Origin: Cordylochernes scorpioides
Lineage: Eukaryota; Arthropoda; Arachnida; Pseudoscorpiones; Chernetidae
Direction of reading: 5' to 3'
NCBI GenBank assembly: GCA_030710605.1
Contig: CP092869.1
Coordinates: 14,955,143 to 15,019,142, forward strand
Length of the DNA stretch: 64,000 nucleotides
Shown here piece after piece: positions 1 through 12,190 of the stretch. The position numbers and the translations under genes were made by a program. The notes beneath the pieces were generated by a model. That model was not told the origin of the DNA and ran no database searches. It saw only the letters and a program-made list of their open reading frames with translations. Within the stretch, counting starts at the first letter, position 1; each line of letters starts with the position of its first letter.

Positions 1-105
1 TCATCCATTGATGAGCTCTACTCTTCCCCGGCAGACACCATCAACAAGCTTTATAAGCTTGATACCTTAGTGTGATTGAATGGAGATAAGAAGAAGATAA
101 ATAAT
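1..105 (+). mobile_element. LINE-A 3' end fragment
   Basis: Encodes the last residues of the LINE-A protein (SSIDELYSSPADTI-like, stop) and then the GAGATAAGAAGAAG tail. It matches the 3' end at 55400-55510 and the longer copies at 31420-31877 and 36971-37540. Truncated by the window edge. Confidence 0.75.
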
Positions 106-938
106 GTTTGCAAAAAAAAAATGGATACAATTTTGATTCGAGTCTGATATATTGAGTTAACAAATGGTGTTCTGTATTTCTAGGAATCAATATTGAGTAG
201 AGAAGCTGATGTATTTATCCATTATGCATGGTGTGGGTGTGTGCCATTATGCAACAACAACAAAAATCTTTATTAAGACACTATTATACAGATAATACTA
301 ACGCGATACTAGAATAAGTAAAATAAATCAAGGATTTGTTGATATTTATTCCGATAGATGGCGCAAACCACCAGCAATTTTAGTTTTACGATCAGAAGAT
401 ACCTTTTTCTTAAAGAATACATTGTGATTTATATACAATAGTTATCTCCATAGAGATTTTGGCACATTCTAGAACCCTTTATAATCTCAATTAAGATATA
501 TACAAGGGGATTCCCCTAAAAGGTTATATATGTACATGAGTAGGAGGAAAAGCAATTTAGAGGGGAGCAATCAGCCGTTGTCTGTGGAGTTGAGCACTTC
601 TTCTCTCATTTTATCAATCGCCTTGAAAAATTTAAAAATATTTATAAACAAATGTTTTATCCAGCAGGAGAGTAGTAAAAATTTTATATACATGTTGTTC
701 ATTATAGTGAGTTAGCCCCGAAATTTTGTGGGTGTGCCATTTTGAATAGTTCATATATTTAGAGATGAGTCTTTGAATCTCTCTCTCTACTTTGAGAATT
801 ACTCTAGTTTCAGAAACAAAATGTTTGTTCAAAAATGTTCCAATTTTCTCTTGGTCTCAGAGAGCATCATCATTGATAGCATTGATGGTTTAACATCAAA
901 AGTTTGTGTGAAAGTGAATAAATCATCGTTTTTATATA
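106..938. other. Duplicated sequence with decayed LINE and PLE-III fragments
   Basis: No gene. Positions about 335-415 match the PLE-III 5' region (TTGATATTTATTCCGATAG, also at 16590-16615, 28275 and 40450). Positions 640-725 on the minus strand retain a stretch (HYNEQ.VY.IFTTLLLDKTF) of the LINE C-terminus that is fuller in copy B at 55821-56084. The rest is AT-rich and unrecognised. Confidence 0.5.
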
Positions 939-1428
939 CAGCAGAACCTCCCTTTAGCAAACACCTCTCCACAAAGAACAGTTTTCATTTCTAAAATTAC
1001 CATTTTTACTATTTAGCAACGGGGAGTCGGTGGAAAGCTGGTTGAACCGTTTGGTTTTCGACCACTACGACCCGGGTTCGATTCCCGCATTGGACACTTT
1101 TTTCTGAAAAAAAAAAAAATGCTCCATTCGCCCCCGATTCTTACAAAAGTCCAGCCCCACCAGCGAGTGCAAGTAACCAAACAGGGCTCTGGCACATTTA
1201 TAAGTACAAAGTTTAACTGCTTTTCACATGTGTAGACATGTGGTGCGCTTACAGTAAAAGCAGTTACTAACTACCCACCATGATTATCATGGCCTGTACC
1301 ACGTGTACTTAGGGATAAGTAAAAAAAAAAACTATTTAGAAACTCTCCAGTAAGAGGACAGCTCTCTTTAAAGGACACTTTGGCTCTGTAATTAGGTGTT
1401 GTCCTTTACAGGGAGGTAGTTCTACTGT
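939..1428. mobile_element. MITE-P split by SINE-1
   Basis: Pogo-like non-autonomous DNA element: left end CAGCAGAACCTCC, right end an inverted version ending GTTCTACTG|TA. No coding capacity. SINE-1 is inserted at 1021-1330. The same nested pair is in copy B at 56510-56995, so both insertions predate the duplication. Confidence 0.8.
1021..1330 (+). mobile_element. SINE-1, full length
   Basis: tRNA-derived head with a Pol III A-box-like TGGTTGAACCG and B box GGTTCGATTCC, a conserved body containing ACATGTGTAGACATGT and CATGATTATCATGG, and an A-rich 3' end after GGGATAAGTA. TSD ACTATTTAG.AAC at 1008-1020 and 1331-1343 proves retroposition into MITE-P. I cannot assign it to a named SINE superfamily without a database. 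Confidence 0.85.
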
Positions 1429-1702
1429 AGTAATACATACTTTGCTACAAGATTACAACCCAGTATAGGTGTTATAACAAGGTTCCAAACTGTATTATAA
1501 GTGGTATGCCAAATTAAGTTTTATATGTAACACTATCAGAGAAAGATTTTGAGGAAGCATTTAATAAAATGTTTATAGGGCCCATATAATAATTTATAGG
1601 TCATTATAGATACATAAGGGGAAGCTGTTTAACTGAATAGGTATCAGTTGAGTCTAAACCTCTGGATAACTGAAGATATTTGTTTACTTCTGTCTGGATA
1701 TA
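1429..1702. other. Unassigned duplicated sequence
   Basis: AT-rich, no gene seen; matches 57000-57290 in copy B with small differences. Confidence 0.5.
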
Positions 1703-4700
1703 CAGTAGAACCTCCATGAGAGGACTCCCTGCTAGAGGACACCCCTCTACAAAGGACAGTTTTCATTTGCAAAATTACCATTTTTACTATTTAGCAACTC
1801 TCCGGTAAGAGGACACCCCTCTACAAAGGACAGTTTTCATTTGCAAAATTACCATTTTTACTATTTAGCAACTCTCCGGTAAGAGGACACCCCTCTACAA
1901 AGGACAGTTTTCATTTGCAAAATTACCATTTTTACTATTTAGCAACTCTCCGGTAAGAGGACACCCCTCTACAAAGGACAGTTTTCATTTGCAAAATTAC
2001 CATTTTTACTATTTAGCAACTCTCCGGTAAGAGGACACCCCTCTACAAAGGACAGTTTTCATTTGCAAAATTACCATTTTTACTATTTAGCAACTCTCCG
2101 GTAAGAGGACACCCCTCTACAAAGGACAGTTTTCATTTGCAAAATTACCATTTTTACTATTTAGCAACTCTCCGGTAAGAGGACACCCCTCTACAAAGGA
2201 CAGTTTTCATTTGCAAAATTACCATTTTTACTATTTAGCAACTCTCCGGTAAGAGGACACCCCTCTACAAAGGACAGTTTTCATTTGCAAAATTACCATT
2301 TTTACTATTTAGCAACTCTCCGGTAAGAGGACACCCCTCTACAAAGGACAGTTTTCATTTGCAAAATTACCATTTTTACTATTTAGCAACTCTCCGGTAA
2401 GAGGACACCCCTCTACAAAGGACAGTTTTCATTTGCAAAATTACCATTTTTACTATTTAGCAACTCTCCGGTAAGAGGACACCCCTCTACAAAGGACAGT
2501 TTTCATTTGCAAAATTACCATTTTTACTATTTAGCAACTCTCCGGTAAGAGGACACCCCTCTACAAAGGACAGTTTTCATTTGCAAAATTACCATTTTTA
2601 CTATTTAGCAACTCTCCGGTAAGAGGACACCCCTCTACAAAGGACAGTTTTCATTTGCAAAATTACCATTTTTACTATTTAGCAACTCTCCGGTAAGAGG
2701 ACACCCCTCTACAAAGGACAGTTTTCATTTGCAAAATTACCATTTTTACTATTTAGCAACTCTCCGGTAAGAGGACACCCCTCTACAAAGGACAGTTTTC
2801 ATTTGCAAAATTACCATTTTTACTATTTAGCAACTCTCCGGTAAGAGGACACCCCTCTACAAAGGACAGTTTTCATTTGCAAAATTACCATTTTTACTAT
2901 TTAGCAACTCTCCGGTAAGAGGACACCCCTCTACAAAGGACAGTTTTCATTTGCAAAATTACCATTTTTACTATTTAGCAACTCTCCGGTAAGAGGACAC
3001 CCCTCTACAAAGGACAGTTTTCATTTGCAAAATTACCATTTTTACTATTTAGCAACTCTCCGGTAAGAGGACACCCCTCTACAAAGGACAGTTTTCATTT
3101 GCAAAATTACCATTTTTACTATTTAGCAACTCTCCGGTAAGAGGACACCCCTCTACAAAGGACAGTTTTCATTTGCAAAATTACCATTTTTACTATTTAG
3201 CAATTCTCCGGTAAGAGGACACCCCTCTACAAAAGACAGTTTTCATTTGCAAAATTACCATTTTTACTATTTAGCAACTCTCCGGTAAGAGGACACCCCT
3301 CTACAAAGGACAGTTTTCATTTGCAAAATTACCATTTTTACTATTTAGCAACTCTCCGGTAAGAGGACACCCCTCTACAAAGGACAGTTTTCATTTGCAA
3401 AATTACCATTTTTACTATTTAGCAATTCTCCGGTAAGAGGACACCCCTCTACAAAGGACAGTTTTCATTTGCAAAATTACCATTTTTACTATTAAACAAC
3501 TCTCCGGTAAGAGGACACCCCTCTACAAAGGACAGTTTTCATTTGCAAAATTACCATTTTTACTATTTAGCAACTCTCCGGTAAGAGGACACCCCTCTAC
3601 AAAGGACAGTTTTCATTTGCAAAATTACCATTTTTACTATTAAACAACTCTCCGGTAAGAGGACACCCCTCTACAAAGGACAGTTTTCATTTGCAAAATT
3701 ACCATTTTTACTATTAAACAACTCTCCGGTAAGAGGACACCCCTCTACAAAGGACAGTTTTCATTTGCAAAATTACCATTTTTACTATTAAACAACTCTC
3801 CGGTAAGAGGACACCCCTCTACAAAGGACAGTTTTCATTTGCAAAATTACCATTTTTACTATTAAACAACTCTCCGGTAAGAGGACACCCCTCTACAAAG
3901 GACAGTTTTCATTTACAAAATTACCATTTTTACTATTTAGAAACTCTCCGGTAAGAGGACACCCCTCTACAAAGGACAGTTTTCATTTGCAAAATTACCA
4001 TTTTTACTATTAAACAACTCTCCGGTAAGAGGACACCCCTCTACAAAGGACAGTTTTCATTTGCAAAATTACCATTTTTACTATTAAACAACTCTCCGGT
4101 AAGAGGACACCCCTCTACAAAGGACAGTTTTCATTTGCAAAATTACCATTTTTACTATTTAGCAACTCTCCGGTAAGAGGACACCCCTCTACAAAGGACA
4201 GTTTTCATTTGCAAAATTACCATTTTTACTATTAAACAACTCTCCGGTAAGAGGACACCCCTCTACAAAGGACAGTTTTCATTTGCAAAATTACCATTTT
4301 TACTATTTAGCAACTCTCCGGTAAGAGGACACCCCTCTACAAAGGACAGTTTTCATTTGTAAAATTACCATTTTTACTATTAAACAACTCTCCGGTAAGA
4401 GGAAACCCCTCTACAAAGGACAGTTTTCATTTGCAAAATTACCATTTTTACTATTTAGCAACTCTCCGGTAAGAGGACACCTCTCTACAAAGGACAGTTT
4501 TTACTATTAAACAACTCTCCGGTAAGAGGACACCCCTCTACAAAGGACAGTTTTCATTTGCAAAATTACCATTTTTACTATTTAGCAACTCTCCGGTAAG
4601 AGGACACCCCTCTACAAAGGACAGTTTTCATTTGCAAAATTACCATTTTTACTATTAAACAACTCTCCGGTAAGAGGACACCCCTCTACAAAGGACAGTT

Positions 4701-5688
4701 TTCATTTGCAAAATTACCATTTTTACTATTTAGCAACTCTCCGGTAAGAGGACACCCCTCTACAAAGGACAGTTTTCATTTGCAAAATTACCATTTTTAC
4801 TATTTAGCAACTCTCCGGTAAGAGGACACCCCTCTACAAAGGACAGTTTTCATTTGCAAAATTACCATTTTTACTATTAAACAACTCTCCGGTAAGAGGA
4901 CACCCCTCTACAAAGGACAGTTTTCATTTGCAAAATTACCATTTTTACTATTTAGCAACTCTCCGGTAAGAGGACACCCCTCTACAAAGGACAGTTTTCA
5001 TTTGCAAAATTACCATTTTTACTATTTAGCAACTCTCCGGTAAGAGGACACCCCTCTACAAAGGACAGTTTTCATTTGCAAAATTACCATTTTTACTATT
5101 TAGCAACTCTCCGGTAAGAGGACACCCCTCTACAAAGGACAGTTTTCATTTGCAAAATTACCATTTTTACTATTTAGCAACTCTCCGGTAAGAGGACACC
5201 CCTCTACAAAGGACAGTTTTCATTTGCAAAATTACCATTTTTACTATTTAGCAACTCTCCGGTAAGAGGACACCCCTCTACAAAGGACAGTTTTCATTTG
5301 CAAAATTACCATTTTTACTATTTAGCAACTCTCCGGTAAGAGGACACCCCTCTACAAAGGACAGTTTTCATTTGCAAAATTACCATTTTTACTATTTAGC
5401 AACTCTCCGGTAAGAGGACACCCCTCTACAAAGGACAGTTTTCATTTGCAAAATTACCATTTTTACTATTTAGCAACTCTCCGGTAAGAGGACACCCCTC
5501 TACAAAGGACAGTTTTCATTTGCAAAATTACCATTTTTACTATTTAGCAACTCTCCGGTAAGAGGACACCCCTCTACAAAGGACAGTTTTCATTTGCAAA
5601 ATTACCATTTTTACTATTTAGCAACTCTCCGGTAAGAGGACACCCCTCTACAAAGGACAGTTTTCATTTGCAAATTACCATTTTTACT
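1703..5688. repeat. 74-bp satellite grown inside a MITE-P copy
   Basis: Opens as a normal MITE-P (CAGTAGAACCTCC at 1703) and then repeats an internal 74-bp segment beginning CAACTCTCCGGTAAGAGGAC roughly 53 times to 5688. The MITE's remaining half follows the PLE-I insert at 5821-5927. Most units are identical. From about 3490 to 4880 units ending TTTAGC alternate with units ending TTAAAC, which is a dimeric higher-order pattern. One unit near 4480-4510 has an internal deletion. Copy B has a different array at this site. Confidence 0.95.
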
Positions 5689-5820
5689 GATAAGGCACAA
5701 TTTGGATTATAGGTAATAAGACCAAATCCAAATAAATAGTGTGACGTTTCGGTAACAACGCTGTTACTGAAATGTCAAACACTATTTATTTATTTGGATT
5801 TGGTCTTATTACCTTTTTTT
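5689..5820. mobile_element. PLE-I fold-back insertion with 12-bp TSD
   Basis: Begins GATAAGGCACAATTTGG (reverse of the PLE-I 3' end), folds at GGTAACAACGCTGTTACTG, and ends TTATTACC plus T tract. TSD ACCATTTTTACT at 5677-5688 and 5821-5832. Copy B has the empty site at 58125-58136. The CUGANGA half of the ribozyme is missing, so this copy is ribozyme-dead. Confidence 0.88.
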
Positions 5821-5927
5821 ACCATTTTTACTATTTAGCAACTCTCCGGTAAGATGACACCTCTCTCTAAAGGACACTTTTGCATTTCAATTAGGTGTTG
5901 TCCTTTACAGGGAGGTTCTACTATATA

Positions 5928-6136
5928 TATTAATGGTATTATGTAAGTTCACACTTCTCATCCTTTCTTGGCACTCGGACCAGTAAAATTTGTTTAAAAA
6001 AAAAAAATAGTGGCAAACCAGTTTTGTTAAGTTTAAAACAAACTTTAAAAAGCATTGAAGAACTGCCATATAAGTGTATGTTTATATGTGTGAGTGATAT
6101 CAATTCCTATTTAAAAAATCTATCTTTATATACAAA
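5928..6136. other. Unassigned duplicated sequence
   Basis: No gene or repeat recognised; matches 58215-58425. Confidence 0.45.
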
Positions 6137-6829
6137 CTAGCGGATGTACCCGGCTTCGCCCTGTTTTTACCCAAGTAAAGGTTTGTCTAACAAACATTTG
6201 TTAAAACAATTCTCTATAAACTTATTTTTAAAAAATAGATATATTTTGATAATTTGAAACTCGTAAATTTGAATCTCTCGATAAAGTGAACATTTTTTCC
6301 CGGTCCCTTAAAATACTCGATAAGTTGAATAAAATCAATATTAATTGGTTCCCTTGGTAATTGGAAGTTAAAGGAATAGTATCATGCCTTGGAATTGTAT
6401 CATTATTCTTGTCTCAAATAAATTGTCGTGTCATCCCGAATTTTGTCTTTCCTTATTTTCTACATTACAAAATAATAATTTTATCTATTCTCCCAATATA
6501 TATATTGTAGATAAATGATAAAACTAACATTGACTTGTGCGTAATTAATAGGTAGAAAATCTTACTTTTGATAAATAATCTTTTAGATAATAAACTTAGT
6601 GATAATAAAACTTATAGAAAAAAAAACTTGTTATCCCCCGCTAGGGGGCGCTGCTTGCGAGTTAAATCTACAAATCTGCAAATAACTCTAAGGATATTCA
6701 AGAAATTATTTTTCGAAAACCTTCCCGGGGATATACCTAATAATATCCCAAAATATCACGGCGATTGGATGTATGGTTTTTGAATCTATAGAGTACAGAC
6801 AGACAGACATTCAATTATATATATATAGA
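6137..6829 (-). mobile_element. Non-autonomous Helitron
   Basis: On the minus strand it starts TCTATATATATATAATTGAA and ends GGGCGAAGCCGGGTACATCCG CTAG, lying between A and T. This has the Helitron hallmarks: 5' TC, a GC-rich hairpin shortly before a CTAG 3' end, A^T insertion, no TSD. A second copy is at 49976-50687 on the plus strand. No Rep/helicase ORF. It is absent from copy B (junction near 58421-58433), so it inserted after the duplication. Confidence 0.8.
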
Positions 6830-7266
6830 TTATCATACAAAATTTTATACCAAGTTTATAACCATATATATATTTTTTAAAATAAACTTTACGGAGCATT
6901 AAAGAACTGCCATATAAATGTATGTTCATGTGTTTCTGTGTGGTTTTAATTCACATATTTTAAAATCTAAGTCTTTACAAAAATTATCATACAAAATTAT
7001 ATTATTTTTGAATAAGGACAATTTTTTCAAATGCAGATTGGTAAACATCTCTGAGAACCAATTAACATTTTTCGTGGGCCGATGTCAGTCTTTCAGAGCA
7101 GCCGTTAGGACTTACTGAGGTTGATAATTGATAGTGGCTGATTCAAGATAGTGGTAGATTCAGCACAGTGGTATCCCAAAGAGGCTTTGATGAAAAATTT
7201 GGATTTAATTATAATTTTCCTAAGATTTGTATATTTTTCAAATGGACTCGTAAAAGAAATCTATGT
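6830..7266. other. Unassigned duplicated sequence
   Basis: No gene. Contains the empty target of the copy-B SINE-1 (TTTTAAAATCT, 6958-6968). Matches 58430-59177. Confidence 0.5.
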
Positions 7267-7612
7267 CTTCTTCTTTCTTATCTCCACTCACTCATATTAG
7301 GGTATTAAGCTTGTTTGACAACCATCATGACTAGGTGAAGTAGAATGCATCTGCCTTTGTCTTTATGACTGGGAGCACTACTCAGTGGCAGGCCGACTTA
7401 GCTCTAAAATAAATGGCCGCCTCTGACATGAGGAACAGACGCCATGTACAGCTGCTCCTAACATGGAGTACAAACGCTGCTCATCCTGTATCCCTGGAGT
7501 CCTTACAGGGTACTATCAGCCGGGCCAGCTGAGCCCAGGTTTTTTAGTGAGCTTGTTACTGCTCCCCCTCCTCCTTTTTCATCCGGGCTTGGGACTGGCA
7601 AAGGCGGAGTTA
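7267..7612 (-). mobile_element. SINE-2
   Basis: On the minus strand it runs from AACTCCGCCTTTGCC through GGATACAGGATGAGCAGCG and CATGTCAGAGGCGGCCAT to the tail AAGCTTGATACCCTAATATG and GAGATAAGAAAGAAGA, which is nearly identical to the LINE-A 3' end. No clear Pol III boxes, so 5' structure is uncertain. Shared with copy B (59178-59526). Confidence 0.8.
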
Positions 7613-8577
7613 TGTATGTCCATCATGAGAATCAATAAGAATTTTTTTTTTTGTATCTGGAAATTTCTATTTTTCTTTTAAGGATCATATTTGATGGAAA
7701 ACAGGTATTTCTATTTTGATAAGGTACAATTTATTTAAAGATAAGGAACATAAGGTAACTAGACCAAATTAACGAAATTCTGTACTTTTGTTTATCAGTA
7801 ATGTTGTTCGCCAAAACCTTACAAACATTTCATTAATTTGGGTTTGGCCTTGATACCTTAGTTGTGTATTGGTATAGATTGTATCGGAGAACTTACCTGT
7901 TATTCCAATAGATGTTTGATTGATATTTTGTTAGACTTTGTAAATATCTTTTTCCTTTGGGAATCAGTATTGAAATATATTTTTCCCTTTCACATCGTTT
8001 TGAATATCCTTTTAGAAAATTTTCAATTGGTGAGAATTTTGGCAAGTAGAGAATTAAGAAAAAAGAAAATGGCTTTTTTTTTTTCAATTCAAATTTCATT
8101 TGTATGTAAATGGCTTTATGTGATGAATTATAATTAGAATTGAAACAAATTGTATTGAAGTTTGGAACAAATTGTCTTGTAGCTTGATTGATAACACAGT
8201 AAGGTGTAACAGCCATTAAATCTGGTATCTTGGGATGATCTTTTGAAAGCCAAATTATAAATTTCTTGGCCACATCACAATCCATTTTGAAGTGATGGAA
8301 TAACGTTATCTAGAAAATTTCTCTTTTAATCAAATATCTAATTTTCCATTCATCTTGGCTTCTTTTTGCTAAATCAATCCTACTTTTGGATTTTTAATTG
8401 TTGCTTTTTGGGTTGTGGGCATTGATATAATGCCAAATAATTTATTTGATAAGGTACAATTTGAATTATAGATTAGAAACACAAACTAACAAGACCAAAT
8501 CCAAATTAATAAATTGTGTGTGACATTTCTTTAACAATGTTATTATTAATTACAGGCAATAATGCATCATCTATATA
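7613..8577. other. Duplicated sequence with old PLE-I pieces
   Basis: A diverged PLE-I fold-back lies at about 7719-7862 and another fragment at 8448-8547 (GATAAGGTACAATTTG start). The rest is AT-rich without a supported gene; open frames here are not conserved in copy B (59527-60360). Confidence 0.5.
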
Positions 8578-8744
8578 CAGTAGAACCTCTCTTTAGCGGA
8601 CACCTCTCTACAAAGGACAGTTTTCATTTGCAAAATTACCATTTTTACTATATTTCAACTCTCCGGTAAGAAGACAGCTCTCCCTAAAGGACACTTTGGC
8701 TCTGTAATTAGGTGTTGTCCTTTACAGGGAGGTAGTTCTACTGT
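8578..8744. mobile_element. MITE-P, complete
   Basis: CAGTAGAACCTCTC at the left and GGTAGTTCTACTG at the right, TA on both sides, about 167 bp; no ORF. Confidence 0.85.
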
Positions 8745-9165
8745 ATAATAAATGAAAGTATTTAGGCACAAATGTTTCTTTTACCAATAAAACAAACTTC
8801 TACTGTCCTTACTGCTTATTGATTCTGCTTATATATGTTACATTGAAGGGTGGAATCTTAGAAATGGTATTCAAGCAAACTATGGACCTAAGCTTTTAGG
8901 ACAGTAGAATTATAACTAAATATTTGCATTGTGCAATGCTCTTCCGCAAACAATAAGACAAAGCCAGTTAGGTATAAATTAATTACAGGCAATAAGATGC
9001 CCTCTATATATAGGAATAAAAAGCATTTAAGCACAAATGTTTCTTTTGCCTATAAAAAAACTCAAATGGGACTCAGACATTGTCTAAGTGTAAAAATTGA
9101 ACTCCTTTCTCTATTTATAAATTCAATTGCCATCTATCGATAAAATTTGTAACAAATAAATTTAC
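8745..9165. other. Unassigned
   Basis: A phrase ATTACAGGCAATAA recurs at 8556 and 8981, suggesting a local duplication. No gene seen. Confidence 0.4.
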
Positions 9166-9391
9166 TGGTAATGTTTTTTTTTTTTTTTTGCTTATCCCTT
9201 TGTACACGTGGTACAGCCCATGATAGTCATGGTGGGTAGTTAGCGACTGCTTTTACTGTAAGTGCATCACATGTCTACACATGTGAAAAGCAGTACGACT
9301 TTGCACTTACAAATGTGCCAGAGCCCCGTTTGGTTTTTCACTTGTTGGTGGGGTTGGACTTTTGCAAGACTCGGGGGTCATTGGTCAATGT
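9166..9391 (-). mobile_element. SINE-1, 5'-truncated
   Basis: Poly-T start, then the reverse complement of the SINE-1 body up to CAAGACTCGGGGGTCATTGG. The tRNA head is missing. Confidence 0.8.
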
Positions 9392-9499
9392 GTTTCTTTT
9401 CATTAATATCATCAAATATCATTACAGAACTTACTGCAATGATAGAAGTTATTGAATGAATGACATATCATTAGAGTAAGGTCTGAAGATTTGTTATTA

Positions 9500-9683
9500 C
9501 AGTAGAATTACCTCCCTGTAAAGGACAACACCTAATTGCAGAGCCAAAGTGTCCTTTAGGGAGAGGTGTTCTCTTACCGGAGTGTTACTAAATTATAAAA
9601 ATGGTGTAATTTTGGCAATGAAAACTGTCCTTTGTGGGGGGATGTTCTCTAGAGGGGTCTCCGCTAAAGTGAGGTTCTACTGT
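9500..9683. mobile_element. MITE-P, complete
   Basis: CAGTAGAATTACCTCC left end, GAGGTTCTACTG right end, TA flanks, 184 bp. Confidence 0.82.
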
Positions 9684-9980
9684 ATTATTGAAAAGAAACA
9701 CATTGCCAGTAAATTTATTTGTTACAAATTCTTTCCTATATGTTCAGACATGTAGTGTACCTACAGTAAAATGCAGTCACAAACTATCCACCTTGATTAT
9801 CATGGCCTGTCCAAAAGTAACGTGAGTTAAGTAAAAAAAAAACTTGGCTATACTAAATTTACTTGGAATGTAATAAAAGAAAATATGACCTAATTCATCA
9901 GACAAAAGAATAAATTTATGATAGATGATGACAATGTTGTTGCCAAAACGTCACACACTAATTAATTATTTGGATTAGGT

Positions 9981-10290
9981 CTTCTTCTCCTTTCTTATTT
10001 CCACACTGGGTGAAGTAGAATGCGTCTGACTTTGTCACTAAGACTGGGAGCACTACTCAGTGGTAGGCCGACTTAGCTCCAAAAGAAATGGCCGCCTCTG
10101 ACATGAGGAACAAACGCCATGTGCAGCCGCTCCTAACATGGAGTACAAACGCTGTTCATCCTGTATCCCTGGATTCGGAGCCCTTACAGGGTACTATCAG
10201 CCAGGCCAGCTGAGCCCAGGTTTTTTAGTGAGCTTGTTACTGCTTCCCCTCCTCCTTTTTCATCCTGGCTTGAGACCGGCAAAGGCGGAG
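9981..10290 (-). mobile_element. SINE-2 inserted in a PLE-I fragment
   Basis: Same structure as the 7267 copy. TSD TTGGATTAGGT at 9970-9980 and about 10291-10301 inside PLE-I sequence. Absent from copy B. Confidence 0.8.
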
Positions 10291-10301
10291 TTGGATTAGG
10301 T

Positions 10302-10864
10302 CTTATTTTCTTGTATTATATCCACCATGATTATCATGGTCTGTCCAAAAGAAACGTGAGGCAAGTAAAAAGAAAAACTTGGCCTCTACTACATTTACTT
10401 GGAACGTGTTGACAAAAAAAAGGAATTTGAGGTACACAATATGGGCAAAAAAAAAATCTTGAAATTCTCCCTTTCTTCCAAAATGATGTAACAAAATTGT
10501 GTCTGCCGCCTCCTTAAATATTCCAGACATGGAAGGACTCCCATTGATACCTAAGCCATCAACTTATTTAAAACTTTTCCTTCAATTTGTATTCAAAAAA
10601 AGGGGGAAATGATTATTTTTAGACAGAATTATGTTTGACCTTGTTGTTTCTTTCTTTATTGGATCTCCTTTACCTGTCTCCACTCACTCCCTTACTCAAC
10701 TCACGTATCTCTCACACAATTCTTTCTTATTTAATCTTTATTGAAGGAAGAAAAAAAGTATTTTTTTACTTTCTTTAGTGTACTTTCTAAATAATTTAGA
10801 ATTGTTTGTCCTGATAAAGGTGAATGTACTACCCACTGAGATATTAAAATCAACTTATGTCCAT
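10302..10864. other. Unassigned duplicated sequence
   Basis: No gene supported; matches 60870-61404. Confidence 0.45.
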
Positions 10865-11080
10865 ATAATAAGGCACACAATTTGGATTATAGATTATAAA
10901 CACAAGGTAATAAGACTAAATCCAAATAAATAATATAAATAGTATATGCATACACACTATTTATTTATTTGGATTCGGTCTTATTGCCTTGTGTTTATAA
11001 TCTATACACACTATTTATTTATTTGGGTTTGGTCTTATTACCTTGTGTTTATAATCTATAATCCAAATTGTGCCTTATCA
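10865..11080. mobile_element. PLE-I fold-back with two tail units
   Basis: Inverted arm, then tail units starting ACACACTATTT at 10952 and 11006 (54-bp period), the last reaching the terminal CCTTATCA. Copy B (61405-61678) has three units. Confidence 0.82.
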
Positions 11081-11382
11081 AAGTAGCAATGGTGTTACCA
11101 AAACGTCACACACTATTTATTTATTTTGATTTGGTCTTATTACTTTGTGTTTACAATTTTTTCTTATTTAGTCTCAATTGAAGGAAGAAAAAAAGTTACT
11201 TTTTTTTTTTTTCTTTTTTACTTTCTTGATTTTACTTTGTAAATAATATAGAATTGTCTTGATAAAGGTAAGTGTACTGCCTGTAACGCCCTTGTGTTTG
11301 TTTGACATTAAGCAGTAAGAAGTAAATATGGAAAGTTTAAAAGAATTTTTTTTTATGCAGCCAACATTTTAAACAGTGTTAT

Positions 11383-11848
11383 GATAAAGCACAATTTGTA
11401 TTATAGATTATAGACACAAAAGGTAATAAGACCTGACCTGGTTGATAGACCTCAGCAAGGGTCCCACTCCAGGGATGATATGGAGGAGCTGTGTCTGTAC
11501 TCATGTTAGAGTCGGCAAAGGTGTCTGCTTCCATGTTAGGAACGGCCTCAAATTACAGGCACAGTCAGACTTTCACCAAAGTGTGCCTGGATCATGGTGC
11601 CATGATCAACGAAAGCTGCACCGCTACATTCCATGAAATCAGGAAATACGACCTAATCCAAATAAATTAATAGTGTGTGACGTTTCAGTAACAGCGTTGT
11701 TACACCATCAGACAAAAGAATAAATGATCTAAATAAACTAATAGTGTGCGACATTTCAGTAACAACGTAACACTATTAATTTATTTGGATTTGGTCTTTT
11801 TTTTTTTATCCTGTAGTTCTAGTCTATAATCCAAATTGTACCTTATCA
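11383..11848. mobile_element. PLE-I pair flanking a SINE-2-like insert
   Basis: Starts GATAAAGCACAATTTG, ends CAAATTGTACCTTATC. Positions about 11436-11650 hold an insert flanked by GACCT that resembles a diverged SINE-2 (TCATGTTAGAGTCGGC, CCATGTTAGGAACGGCC). Also at 61977-62437. Confidence 0.6.
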
Positions 11849-12190
11849 ATAATTTAACCACTTTCTCTCCACCAAATTGCCTACATTATATTTTAACTGC
11901 CCATAATTCAACACTCCAGGAGTTTTTACTGTCATTTAATTGGGTCGTATTACATTTGTAAAGAGAGTCAGAGTGGCTGATTTACCACGAGCTTCTGTTA
12001 GAAACATTAGGCCCAAGCTTGTAGACATGTCTATCCTTCTACAGGTTCATAGGATTGAAGCTACAAGAATAGGCTTTACCTCTACAACTGCTTTAATTGG
12101 AGCATCTACACACATATTTATAGTTTTAAAATGTTTAATAAAGCGCTTGTTAGATAATTTTGTATTGCAATATTTATTTATATATATATA
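11849..12190. other. Unassigned, conserved in both duplicates
   Basis: An 86-codon open frame at 11940-12200 is nearly intact in both copies, but almost all differences I can see between them change an amino acid, so I do not call it coding. It holds AATAAAG near 12138. Confidence 0.45.

Noticed and set aside
1703..5688. CRISPR-like array
   Set aside because: Units are contiguous 74-bp repeats without unique spacers, derived from a MITE in animal DNA.
7862..8285. Overlapping open frames on both strands (91 and 130 codons)
   Set aside because: AT-rich, no motif, and disrupted in the duplicate at 59760-60200.
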